64,000 nucleotides of DNA, from assembly GCF_003265345.1 (NCBI RefSeq), contig NZ_QFWW01000020.1, positions 373,566 to 437,565 on the forward strand. Direction: 5' to 3'. The notes beneath the pieces were generated by a model, which saw only the letters and a program-made list of their open reading frames with translations, made no database searches and had not been told where the DNA came from. Shown here one piece after another: positions 16,176 through 24,034 of this stretch (the first letter of the stretch is position 1; the number at the start of each line of letters is the position of its first letter). Source of the DNA: Lentzea terrae. Its GTDB lineage: Bacteria; Actinomycetota; Actinomycetes; Mycobacteriales; Pseudonocardiaceae. The translations under genes were made by a program, and so were the position numbers.

Positions 16176-17060
16176 GTGGAAGATCTTCCCGTCGGCCTGG
16201 CCGACCACGAGCTGGCGGCGGGCCTGGCCCGGTTCGGCATCACCGATGTACCGACGTACGTGCCCGTCGGGTTCGGCGACTACCACTGGAAGGTCTCGGA
16301 CCGGTGGTTCACCTCAGTCGCCGATCTCGCGCACAAGCCGCTCAACGGACTGAAAGACGCCATGAACACTGCGGCAGCGTTGAAGCTCCCGTTCGTCGTG
16401 GCACCGTTGCCCGCAGAGAACGGCGACACGGTCGTCCTGCTCAACGAGCGCCACGCACTGAGCGTCTTTCCCTTCCTCGAAGGAGCTTCCGGCAGCTTCG
16501 GCGACCAGCCGACTCCGGCCGAACGCGACGAGGTGCTCACACTTCTCGCCGCGCTGCACGCGTGCGAGCCACCGCCGGGCATCCCGGTGGCCACCATCGA
16601 CCCACCAGACCGGCCCGCCCTCGAAGCACTGCTCGACAACCCCGGCGACTGGTTCTCCGCACCCGCCAGGGAGGTCTTCGTTGCCAAGACCGACCTCATC
16701 CGCGACCTGCTGGCCGAGTTCGACCGGCTGAAGAGGCAGACGTCCACAAAGCTCGTTGTGACGCACGGCGAACCGCACCCCGGCAACCTGATCCGCACCA
16801 CCGACGGCCTCAAGCTGGTCGACTGGGACACCGTCGCCCTGGCCGCACCGGAACGCGACCTGAGCCTCCTCGACGACCACACGGCGTACACGAACCTGAC
16901 CGGCTACGAACCGAGCGAAGCCGGCCTGGCCCTCTACAAACTCCGTTGGAGCCTCTACGACATCGCCGACTACGCGGTGAAGCTCCGCGCCCCGCACGAA
17001 CAAACCAGGGACGCGGAGCTCACCTTGCACTACTTCAAGGGAACGCTCGACAGCTACTAG
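16176..17060 (+). CDS. aminoglycoside phosphotransferase/kinase-like family protein
   Basis: The 294-aa product has a kinase-like fold: GFGDYHWKV in the nucleotide lobe, VVTHGEPHPGNLI (catalytic loop; Glu replaces the usual Asp after HG) and LKLVDWDTVALAAPERDLSLL (metal-binding Asp). It resembles actinobacterial spectinomycin-type phosphotransferases, which transfer phosphate from ATP to small molecules; the substrate is unknown. The GTG at 16176 is chosen because TAGCTT (16162-16167) eight bases before it looks like the -10 of a leaderless promoter in the 31-base gap to the divergent helicase. The 3' end overlaps the convergent subtilase gene by four bases. Confidence 0.75.
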   Translation: MEDLPVGLADHELAAGLARFGITDVPTYVPVGFGDYHWKVSDRWFTSVADLAHKPLNGLKDAMNTAAALKLPFVVAPLPAENGDTVVLLNERHALSVFPFLEGASGSFGDQPTPAERDEVLTLLAALHACEPPPGIPVATIDPPDRPALEALLDNPGDWFSAPAREVFVAKTDLIRDLLAEFDRLKRQTSTKLVVTHGEPHPGNLIRTTDGLKLVDWDTVALAAPERDLSLLDDHTAYTNLTGYEPSEAGLALYKLRWSLYDIADYAVKLRAPHEQTRDAELTLHYFKGTLDSY

Positions 17061-18868
17061 AGCGTCAGGCTCCACGTGTCGATCGTGCCAACGTCAGCGG
17101 TGGCCGCGTCCCGGACCCGGAGCACCCAGGTCCCGTTGCGCGTCTCCGACGACAGGTTGACCGTGAAGGTCTGGTCGATGTTGTCCGCGCTGCCACCGGA
17201 GCGGTTGCTCAGCGAGTACGCCGAACCGTCCGGCGCGACCAGGTCGACGACGAGGTCACCGCGGTAGGTGTGCTTGATGTGCACCTCGACCTTGCTGGAC
17301 GCCGAAGCGTTACCCGCGCAGCCGGACACGACGATCGACGACGACACCGTTGAGTTGTCCGGGATCGCGACGTCGGTGCCGTTGGTCTGCGTGCCGCACG
17401 AGTCAGAGCCGACCGTCCACGTGAACGAGGCGCTGCCCGAGCCACCGGCGGAAGCAGCAGCCGTGGCGGTCACGTTGTACGTGCCCGCAACGGAAGCCGT
17501 ACCGGAGATGAGACCAGAAGAGCTGATCGACAGACCGGTCGGCAGGCCCGTGGCGGACCACGTGTACGGCGCGGTGCCACCGGAAGCGGACAGCTGCAGG
17601 CTGACCGAGCCGTTCAGCGCCGTCGTCTGGGCGCCGGGGTTGGTCACGGAGACGCCGGGCACGCCGCCGGAGTTGGTGCGCAGCAACAGGTTCGCCGAGT
17701 TGGCACCGGGGTTGGTGACCTTGTTCGGCGTGGCACCCGCCAGGATCGCCGCGTGCACCTCAGCAGGAGTCTTGGCCGGGTTGTCCGCCAGGTACAGCGC
17801 GGCCGCGCCGGCGACGTGCGGCGAGGCCATCGACGTGCCGCTCATCGTCGCGGTGCCGGTGTTGTTGCTGTAGGACGCGGAAACGATGTCCTGGCCGGGC
17901 GCGAACAGGTCGCTGCACGTGCCGTAGGAGGAGAACGACGCGCGGGCGTCGGTGCGGGCGGACGCCATGACGTTGATCGTTTCCCGGACGCGCTGCGGCG
18001 AGTACTGGCACGAGTCGTCGTTGAAGTTGCCCGCCGCCACGACGTACGAGACGCCGGCCCGGATCGACGCGCCCACGGCGTCGTCGAGCACGCGGCTCGG
18101 CTCGTTCCTGGTACCGGTGTAGAGGCTCATGTTCGCGACCGCCGGCAGGACGGCGTTCGCGGTCACCCAGTCGACGCCCGCCGCCTCGGTGGCGACGGAG
18201 CCGCCGCCGGAGCAGTTGAGCACGCGCACGGCCTTCAGCTTGACGTTCTTCGCCACGCCGTAGGTCGCGCCGCCGACCGTGCCGGCCACGTGCGTGCCGT
18301 GGCCCTGGCAGTCCTTGCCGTTGCGGCCGTCGGTGAACGCGTCGAACCCGAACGTCGCGCGACCGCCGAAGTCGGCGTGGTCGTAGTTGATGCCCGTGTC
18401 GATGACGTACGCGGTGACGTTGGAGGCATCAGTGCTGTAGCTGTACTTGCTGTTCAACGGCAGATCGGCCTGGTCGACCCGGTCCAGCCCCCACGACGGC
18501 GGGTTGAGCTGGTCGGTCAGCACCTGCACGGTCCGGTCCTGCTCCACGTAGAGCACGGCCGGGTCGGCGGCGAGGCGCTTGGCCTGCTGCTTCGACAGGG
18601 TGGCGGAGAAGCCCTTGAACGCGGCGCGGTAGGTGAAGCCGATCTTGCCGCCGTACCTGCCCGCCAGGTCACCGGCTCTGCCGCCGACCTCCGAGCGGGT
18701 CATGGTGTCCTTCAACACCACGATGTAGCTGTCCTGGACGGCGTTCGGCGCGCTTTCCGCGACGATCGGTCCCTCCGGCTGCGCGGCCGCAGCCTGTGGG
18801 AGCGCGAACACCGTGCCGACGGCGGCAATCGCCGCCACACCGAGCGTGCGCAGGGTGCGTTGTCTCAT
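17057..18868 (-). CDS. secreted subtilisin-family (S8) protease with I9 propeptide and P-domain
   Basis: The 603-aa preproprotein begins MRQRTLRTLGVAAIAAVGTV (signal peptide). An inhibitor I9 prodomain follows (SYIVVLKDTM to VLYVEQDRTVQ), then the S8 catalytic domain with Asp157 (VIDTGINYDH), His193 (GHGTHVAGT) and Ser346 (GTSMASPHVAG). Next comes an Ig-like putative domain (TGLPTGLSISSSGLISGT) and a proprotein-convertase P-domain (SKVEVHIKHTYRGDLVVDL to TWSLTL). This is the layout of extracellular actinobacterial proteases activated by prodomain removal. The ATG follows AAGGAG by six bases. In principle such a protease could also trim peptide leaders, but no link is shown. Confidence 0.92.
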   Translation of the reverse strand: MRQRTLRTLGVAAIAAVGTVFALPQAAAAQPEGPIVAESAPNAVQDSYIVVLKDTMTRSEVGGRAGDLAGRYGGKIGFTYRAAFKGFSATLSKQQAKRLAADPAVLYVEQDRTVQVLTDQLNPPSWGLDRVDQADLPLNSKYSYSTDASNVTAYVIDTGINYDHADFGGRATFGFDAFTDGRNGKDCQGHGTHVAGTVGGATYGVAKNVKLKAVRVLNCSGGGSVATEAAGVDWVTANAVLPAVANMSLYTGTRNEPSRVLDDAVGASIRAGVSYVVAAGNFNDDSCQYSPQRVRETINVMASARTDARASFSSYGTCSDLFAPGQDIVSASYSNNTGTATMSGTSMASPHVAGAAALYLADNPAKTPAEVHAAILAGATPNKVTNPGANSANLLLRTNSGGVPGVSVTNPGAQTTALNGSVSLQLSASGGTAPYTWSATGLPTGLSISSSGLISGTASVAGTYNVTATAAASAGGSGSASFTWTVGSDSCGTQTNGTDVAIPDNSTVSSSIVVSGCAGNASASSKVEVHIKHTYRGDLVVDLVAPDGSAYSLSNRSGGSADNIDQTFTVNLSSETRNGTWVLRVRDAATADVGTIDTWSLTL

Positions 18869-19032
18869 CACTGCTCCTTGATCGCAGGGAACCGCGTGCG
18901 GAACGCGGGCCGGCCCTCGACGGCCCATGCAGATGCGTCCACACGCGGTTGCGAAACAGCGTTAGTCCGTTATCGGACGTGATGAGTCTTTAGTTGCAAC
19001 AACGGTCAGTACAAGCGACTTTCGAAGGGTTG
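18869..19032. promoter_or_regulatory. subtilase upstream region with short palindrome
   Basis: The 164-base gap carries GTCCG-TTAT-CGGAC at 18965-18978 (5-bp arms), about 100 bases upstream of the subtilase start, and AAGGAG just before the ATG. No clear -35/-10 pair stands out. The palindrome is a weak candidate regulator site. Confidence 0.25.
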
Positions 19033-19971
19033 TCAGCCGGCGAGCGCGAAAAGATCCTCCGGCCGGCCGGACTGCTTCAGCACGGCGAGCGACTGCTTCT
19101 CGAGCTGACGGATCCGCTCGCGGGTCAGGCCGAGCTCCTCCGCGACCTCCTGGAGGGTGCGCTCCCGCCCGTCCTCCAGTCCGAACCGCAGCCGCATGAT
19201 CCGGCCCTGCCGTTCGGGCAGGACGTCCAACAGCGACCGCACGCCGTCGGTGAACTCCTGGCGCTCCACGAGATCCGGCGCCGACAGCCCGTCGGTGTCC
19301 TGGATCAGGTCGCCCAGCACCGAGCCGCCGTCGTCGCCGACCGGCGTCTCCAGCGACACGCAGGTGCGGGCCGCGTCCAGCAGGTCCTGCACGCGCGTGG
19401 CCGACACCTTCGCCTCGGCGGCGATCTCCTCCACAGTGGCCTCACGGCCGAGCGCCGAGGAGAGCTTCTGGCCCAGCCGCTTGAGCTTGTTGACCTCCTC
19501 CACGACGTGCACCGGCAGACGCACCGTGCGGGTCTGGTCGGCCAGACCGCGTTCGATCGCCTGACGGATCCACCACATCGCGTAGGTGGAGAACTTGTAG
19601 CCCTTGGCGTAGTCGAACTTCTCGACCGCGCGGATCAGGCCGAGGTTGCCCTCCTGGACCACGTCCCCGAACGGCAGGCCGCGGAACGAGTGCTTCTTCG
19701 CGACCGACACGACCAGGCGCAGGTTCGCGCGGATCATGTGGTCCTTGGCGCGCTCACCCTCGGCGGCGATCCGGCGCAGCAGCCGGGCGTCGCGCGTGGT
19801 GTCGCCGATCTCCAGGAGGTGCGCGGCGTAGACCCCCGCCTCGATGCGCTTGGCCAGGTCGACCTCCTCGGACGCGGTCAGCAGCGGTGTGCGGCCGACC
19901 TCGCGCAGGTACTGGCCGACCGTGTCCGCGTCCTGCTGCCCGGACGCGCGGTTCTTCAGATCTGCAGGCAT
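19033..19971 (-). CDS. group 2 RNA polymerase sigma-70 factor (HrdB/SigB-like)
   Basis: The 312-aa protein has sigma region 1.2 (DTVGQYLREVGRTPLLT), region 2 (RANLRLVVSVAKKH, GDVVQEGNLGLIRAVEKFDY, YKFSTYAMWWIRQAI), region 3 (PVHVVEEVNKLKRL, EEIAAEAKVS) and region 4 with helix-turn-helix TLQEVAEELGLTRERIRQLE. It lacks the long acidic N-terminus of the principal factor, which puts it in group 2 with SigB/HrdD-type sigmas used in stress or stationary phase. It recognises promoters like those of the main factor. It follows the CNNM gene on the same strand with a small hairpin between them. Confidence 0.92.
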   Translation of the reverse strand: MPADLKNRASGQQDADTVGQYLREVGRTPLLTASEEVDLAKRIEAGVYAAHLLEIGDTTRDARLLRRIAAEGERAKDHMIRANLRLVVSVAKKHSFRGLPFGDVVQEGNLGLIRAVEKFDYAKGYKFSTYAMWWIRQAIERGLADQTRTVRLPVHVVEEVNKLKRLGQKLSSALGREATVEEIAAEAKVSATRVQDLLDAARTCVSLETPVGDDGGSVLGDLIQDTDGLSAPDLVERQEFTDGVRSLLDVLPERQGRIMRLRFGLEDGRERTLQEVAEELGLTRERIRQLEKQSLAVLKQSGRPEDLFALAG

Positions 19972-20004
19972 GCCAAAGCCCCCCGTTTCCGTTGGCAGGT
20001 TGTG

Positions 20005-20021
20005 GCAGCCGAACTGGCTGC
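20005..20021 (-). terminator. small hairpin between CNNM and sigma genes
   Basis: GCAGCC, GAACT, GGCTGC gives a perfect 6-bp stem with a 5-base loop. It could weakly terminate the CNNM transcript or sit in the sigma factor leader. There is no T-run. Confidence 0.35.
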
Positions 20022-20036
20022 ACGGTGTGTAACGGT

Positions 20037-21317
20037 TCAGAGGTCCACTTCATTCCGCGGTTTCGGCTGTGACCTCAGCCTCACCCTGGTGATCGCGTGG
20101 TGCTCGACCTCCAGCACCTCGATCTCCCAGCCGGAGACCCGCACCACGTCACCGGGTTCTTCCGGGATGCGGCCGAGGATCACCAGCACGAGACCCGCGA
20201 TCGTCGCGTAGGGCCCAGGCGGCCCGGTCAGCTCGACACCGACGTCCACCAGGTCGTGCACGGGGAACGTGCCGGGCAGCTCGATCGACCCGTCCGCCGC
20301 GGCTCGCACCGCCACCACGTCCGCGTCGGTCTCGTCGTAGATCTCGCCGACGACCTCCTCGAGCAGGTCCTCCAGCGTCACGATGCCGTCGACCGCACCG
20401 TGCTCGTCCACGACCAGCGCCAGCTGCTCGCGCTCCGCCTTCATGCGCCGCAGCGCGTCCGTGACGCGCACCGAGTCCGGCAGGAACATCGGCGCCCGCG
20501 CGACGTGGGCCGGCGGCACGGTGTCGTCGAGCAGATCCCGCAGGTGCACCACGCCGATCACGTCGTCCAAGTGACCTTCCTTCGTCACCGGCGCCCGCGA
20601 ATGTCCGGACCTCGCCAGGACTTCCCGCGCGGCCAGGGTGGTCAAACCTTCCTCGAGCACGGTGACCATCCGGCGCGGCACCAGGACCTCGCGCAGCCGT
20701 CGTTCGTGGATCTCAAGTGCGCCGGTCATGATCGTGCGCTGCTCGGGGTTCAGGTGCTGCTGCACCTCGACGAGATCACGCAACTCCTCCGGCGACATCT
20801 GTTCCTCCTCGACGTCCGGGTCACCGCCGAAGATCCGCACCACGACGTCGGTCGCCTTGCTGAGCAGCCACACGGCCGGCCTGGACGCGGCGGACAGCAG
20901 GTCCAGCGGGCGAGCGATGATCTTCGCCCAGCGCACCGCGTACTGCATCGCCAGCCGCTTCGGCGCCAGTTCCCCGAAGACCAGCGTGAAAAACGTGAGA
21001 ACGATCGTCACCAGCGCGATCGCGACCCCGTTGGCGGCGCCGCCGAGGAACGCCAGCAGCGGCACGAGCGGCTGCGCGAGCGACACGGCTGCGGTGGCCG
21101 AGGCGAGGAACCCGGACAGCGTGATGCCGATCTGGATGGTCGCGAGGAACCTGTTCGGGTCACGCGCGAGCCGGATCAGCGTGCGGTGTCCTTCGCGCTC
21201 CAACGACCGGAGCTGGCCCTCGCGCAACGACACCAGCGCCATCTCGCTGCCGGCGAAGGCCGCGTTGAGCAACACCAGCACCCCGACCAGCGCGAGGTTG
21301 AACCCGTAGCCGTCCAC
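20037..21317 (-). CDS. CNNM/CorC (hemolysin C) family membrane protein with CBS pair
   Basis: The 426-aa protein has a DUF21/CNNM transmembrane domain (four hydrophobic segments in the first 150 residues, with LNAAFAGSEMALVSLREGQL), two CBS domains (about 205-330; VPRRMVTV, IGVVHLRDLL, LALVVDEHGAVDGIVTLEDL) and a C-terminal CorC_HlyC domain (DGSIELPGTFPVHDL onward). Members transport or sense Mg2+ or Co2+. The start is GTG. It is divergent from the RsbW-like gene across 92 bases. The old name hemolysin does not imply toxicity. Confidence 0.9.
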   Translation of the reverse strand: MDGYGFNLALVGVLVLLNAAFAGSEMALVSLREGQLRSLEREGHRTLIRLARDPNRFLATIQIGITLSGFLASATAAVSLAQPLVPLLAFLGGAANGVAIALVTIVLTFFTLVFGELAPKRLAMQYAVRWAKIIARPLDLLSAASRPAVWLLSKATDVVVRIFGGDPDVEEEQMSPEELRDLVEVQQHLNPEQRTIMTGALEIHERRLREVLVPRRMVTVLEEGLTTLAAREVLARSGHSRAPVTKEGHLDDVIGVVHLRDLLDDTVPPAHVARAPMFLPDSVRVTDALRRMKAEREQLALVVDEHGAVDGIVTLEDLLEEVVGEIYDETDADVVAVRAAADGSIELPGTFPVHDLVDVGVELTGPPGPYATIAGLVLVILGRIPEEPGDVVRVSGWEIEVLEVEHHAITRVRLRSQPKPRNEVDL

Positions 21318-21409
21318 ACGTTTGGGGTAGCACGCGGGGTGGTATTTCGCACCCTGACGGCTTTCTTGAACAGCCAGGAGGGCCTCAGCCGACCAAGGTG
21401 GGGATCTAG

Positions 21410-21811
21410 ATGGACACTCCCGAGGTGCTCAGCGCCTCCGCGAGAACCCTGCACACCCTGCCGGAAGATCAGCCTGATCTCGTGGCCATGCGCGCCTGGG
21501 TCAGCACTCTGCTGAGAGACCTTCCCGAGGACGTCCGGCTCGACGTTCTGCTCGTGTGCACGGAACTGGCCAGCAACGCCTACGAACACGCAGATGGACC
21601 ACGCGCCATGCGCGTGCAGCGGCACACCGACTTCATCAGAGTCGAGGTCGACGACCACACGCCGGCCGAGCTGCCGCATCTGGGTGAGTCGCGGTTCGGC
21701 GATTCGCGGGGTCGCGGCTTGCTGCTGGTGGCCCACATGTCGCGGTGCTGGGGCACGCGGGAGATGGTGGGCGGCAAGACCATCTGGGCGGAGATCGACA
21801 CACCCGCATAG
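21410..21811 (+). CDS. RsbW/SpoIIAB-like HATPase (anti-sigma-type) protein
   Basis: The 133-aa protein is a single GHKL ATPase domain: N box DVLLVCTELASNAYEHADGP near residues 47-66, G1 motif VEVDDHTP and G2 motif SRGRGLLLVAHMSRCWG. This is the size and layout of the many actinomycete serine kinase/anti-sigma switch proteins that bind an anti-sigma antagonist or sigma factor. No antagonist gene is adjacent; a sigma factor lies 1.4 kb away on the other strand, which is suggestive at most. Confidence 0.8.
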   Translation: MDTPEVLSASARTLHTLPEDQPDLVAMRAWVSTLLRDLPEDVRLDVLLVCTELASNAYEHADGPRAMRVQRHTDFIRVEVDDHTPAELPHLGESRFGDSRGRGLLLVAHMSRCWGTREMVGGKTIWAEIDTPA

Positions 21812-21890
21812 CTCGTCCGTGCGTTTTGCACAGAAAAGTCGTGACACCGCGCGGATGGGTCCTGCTGAGGGTTTCGCCGACGCTCAGTAC

Positions 21891-22301
21891 ATGACAACGA
21901 CGAAGACATTCCACTCGACACCGCTGATGCGCGCCCTCATCGACCGTTGGCCGATGGCCGTCGCGTTGGTGGTGTCGTGGGACTTCTGGGACGTACCGCT
22001 CGTGCCTCCCGTTTGGACGCTGCTGGCCTGCCAAGCGGCGTACCTCCTGTGGGGCTGGCGAGCGCCGAAGAAGCAGCTCGTGGTGTTCGGCGCCTACACG
22101 GTGCTGGCCGCCGTGGTGGTGCTGCTGACGCCGCACGCGCCGCAGGTCGGCGTCCTGCTGATCGCCCTCGGGTGGGGCGCGCACGCGGTGTGGGATCTGG
22201 TCCACCACATCCGCGACGCCGTCGTGCCGCGCTGGTGGTCGGAGTTCTGCGGGGTGTTCGACCTGGTCATCGCCGTCACGATCCTGGTGAAGTGGTTCTA
22301 G
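21891..22301 (+). CDS. four-helix membrane protein of unknown function
   Basis: The 136-aa product from the ATG at 21891 has four hydrophobic stretches (about 20-55 as one long or two short spans, 66-85, 92-112, 120-136) separated by short Arg/Lys loops and ends VTILVKWF. I do not recognise a family. It ends five bases before the histidine kinase gene, so it is probably co-transcribed and may be an accessory of that sensor. The frame is open upstream but that part overlaps the RsbW-like gene in a different frame. Confidence 0.6.
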   Translation: MTTTKTFHSTPLMRALIDRWPMAVALVVSWDFWDVPLVPPVWTLLACQAAYLLWGWRAPKKQLVVFGAYTVLAAVVVLLTPHAPQVGVLLIALGWGAHAVWDLVHHIRDAVVPRWWSEFCGVFDLVIAVTILVKWF

Positions 22302-22305
22302 GCTG

Positions 22306-23373
22306 ATGGCGATGAACGATCTTCCGCACACCGCTCTGCGCGGCACCCTGCACGTGCTGTGGGTGGCGACGCTCGTCGTACCGCTCGTCTCGGTGCTGCG
22401 CGAGCCGTCCGCCACCCGCTGGCTCGGGGTGCTGGGCCTGCTGATCGTGGCCGTGGCGTACGCGGTGGCGTTGCGGGAGGCCAGGCTGTGGGTGCTCGTG
22501 GCAGCCACCCTGGTGTCGATTCCGCTGGTGGCGCCGGTAGGTCCGGACGAGCTGTCGACGTGGGCGTGGATCGGTGGCGGCGCGGCCGGGTTCGCTCCCC
22601 TGCTCCTGTCCGGGGTCTGGCGCTGGATGGCCGCGCTCGGCGCGGTCGTGCTGTCGGGGCTCGTCGGGTTCTTCGTGACGCGCGACCACACGACGTACCA
22701 GATGATCGCGGCCGCGGTCGGCGTGACGATCATCGCGATGGCCGGGCTCCCGATGTGGTTCGCCGGGCTGCTCGCGCAGGCACGGGCCGGGCGGGAGGCG
22801 CAGGCGGAGCTCGCGGTCAGCGAGGAGCGACTGCGGTTCGCCAGGGACGTGCATGACCTGCTCGGGCACCGGCTGACGGTGATCGCGCTGAAGGCCGAGC
22901 TGGCCGGACGGCTCGTGGCGGCCGATCCCGCACGGTCGGCCGCGGAGGCGTTCGAGGCTCAAAGACTCGCGTCGTCGGCGCTGGCCGAGGTGCGTGACGC
23001 GGTGCACGGCTACCGGTCGGTGGACTTCGGCGAGCAGCTCACCGCCGTGCGCAACGTGCTCCAGGAGGCCGGTATCCGCTGCACCGTCGCGGAGGTCCCG
23101 GTGCACGGCGAGGGCGCCACGCAGCTCGCGCTGGCGCTGCGGGAGGCGTGCACGAACGTCCTGCGGCACAGCCACGCGACGTGGTGCATGATCGACGTCG
23201 CGCAGGAGGACGGGGAGGTGCGGTTGACCGTCACGAACGACGGCACTGACAAGCCTTCCGGCGAGGGCAACGGGATCCGGGGCATGAGCGAGCGACTGGC
23301 GGCTGTCGGGGGCCGGGTGAGTGCCGAGCAGTCGGCCGAGGTGTTCACGTTGCAGGTCGTGGTGCCCGCGTGA
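22306..23373 (+). CDS. sensor histidine kinase (DesK/NarX-like)
   Basis: The 355-aa protein has five or six hydrophobic segments up to residue 160, a short coiled linker, the HisKA_3 motif RLRFARDVHDLLGHRLTVIA (phosphoacceptor His in RDVHD, about 184) and an ATPase domain with N box EACTNVLRHSHA and G box GNGIRGMSERL. There is no sizeable outer domain, so it probably senses the membrane state as DesK does. Its stop overlaps the GTG start of the response regulator (GTGA). This pair lies directly upstream of the lanthipeptide genes. Confidence 0.88.
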   Translation: MAMNDLPHTALRGTLHVLWVATLVVPLVSVLREPSATRWLGVLGLLIVAVAYAVALREARLWVLVAATLVSIPLVAPVGPDELSTWAWIGGGAAGFAPLLLSGVWRWMAALGAVVLSGLVGFFVTRDHTTYQMIAAAVGVTIIAMAGLPMWFAGLLAQARAGREAQAELAVSEERLRFARDVHDLLGHRLTVIALKAELAGRLVAADPARSAAEAFEAQRLASSALAEVRDAVHGYRSVDFGEQLTAVRNVLQEAGIRCTVAEVPVHGEGATQLALALREACTNVLRHSHATWCMIDVAQEDGEVRLTVTNDGTDKPSGEGNGIRGMSERLAAVGGRVSAEQSAEVFTLQVVVPA

Positions 23374-23975
23374 TCAGAGTCCTGCTGGCCGACGACGAGG
23401 AGCTGATCCGCGACGCGCTCGCGGCGCTGCTCGACCTGGAGCCGGACCTCGAGGTGGTGGCCCGCGCCGGCGACGGCCGGGCCGCCGTCGAGGCCGCGCG
23501 GGCGCACCGCCCGGACGTGGCCGTGCTGGACCTGCAGATGCCGGAGCTGGACGGCCTGGAGGTGACCGAGGAGCTCGCGCGGGTGCTGCCGTCGTGCGCA
23601 GTCGTGATCCTGACCGGCCGCGGCCGCCCGCCGCACCTGCAGCAGGCCCTGCACGCGGGCGCGAAGGGCTTCCTGCCCAAGGGGTCGCCCGGCGGCACGC
23701 TGGCCGACGTGATCCGCCGCGTGCACGGCGGTTCGCGGTGGGTCGACCCGGCGCTCGCCGCCGACGCCCTGGCCGCTCCCCCGTGCCCGTTGACCCAGCG
23801 CGAGCTCGAAGTGTTGCGGCTGACCGAGTTCGGCACGCCGGTCGCGGAGATCGCGTCCCGCACGTCGCTGTCGGCGGGGACGGTGCGCAACCACCTGTCG
23901 GCCGCGGTCGCCAAACTGGGCGTGGCGAACCGGGCGGAGGCCTTCCGGCTGGCGCACGAGCACGGGTGGCTTTGA
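23370..23975 (+). CDS. NarL/DesR-type response regulator
   Basis: The 201-aa regulator has a receiver domain (DDEELIRD near 8, Asp in VAVLDLQMPELDG near 53, Lys in FLPKGSPGG near 103) and a LuxR helix-turn-helix (LTQRELEVLRLTEFGTPVAE, then GTVRNHLSAAVAKLGV). It pairs with the kinase just upstream. It ends 59 bases before the lanM start on the same strand. Whether it controls the lanthipeptide genes is unknown; location is the only argument. Confidence 0.88.
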   Translation: MIRVLLADDEELIRDALAALLDLEPDLEVVARAGDGRAAVEAARAHRPDVAVLDLQMPELDGLEVTEELARVLPSCAVVILTGRGRPPHLQQALHAGAKGFLPKGSPGGTLADVIRRVHGGSRWVDPALAADALAAPPCPLTQRELEVLRLTEFGTPVAEIASRTSLSAGTVRNHLSAAVAKLGVANRAEAFRLAHEHGWL

Positions 23976-24034
23976 GGTTTTGAAAGTGGAACAGTTTGGC
24001 GCCGGTTCGCGGTTCCGGTGCCACGCTGTTTCCC

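Noticed and set aside
17057..18868. The subtilase as the leader peptidase (LanP) of the lanthipeptide
   Set aside because: It has the I9 prodomain and P-domain of a general extracellular protease, lies 5 kb away on the other strand and has no link beyond proximity.
21410..21811. RsbW-like protein as anti-sigma factor of the sigma gene at 19033-19971
   Set aside because: Genes are on opposite strands with the CNNM gene between, and group 2 sigma factors are not usual RsbW partners.
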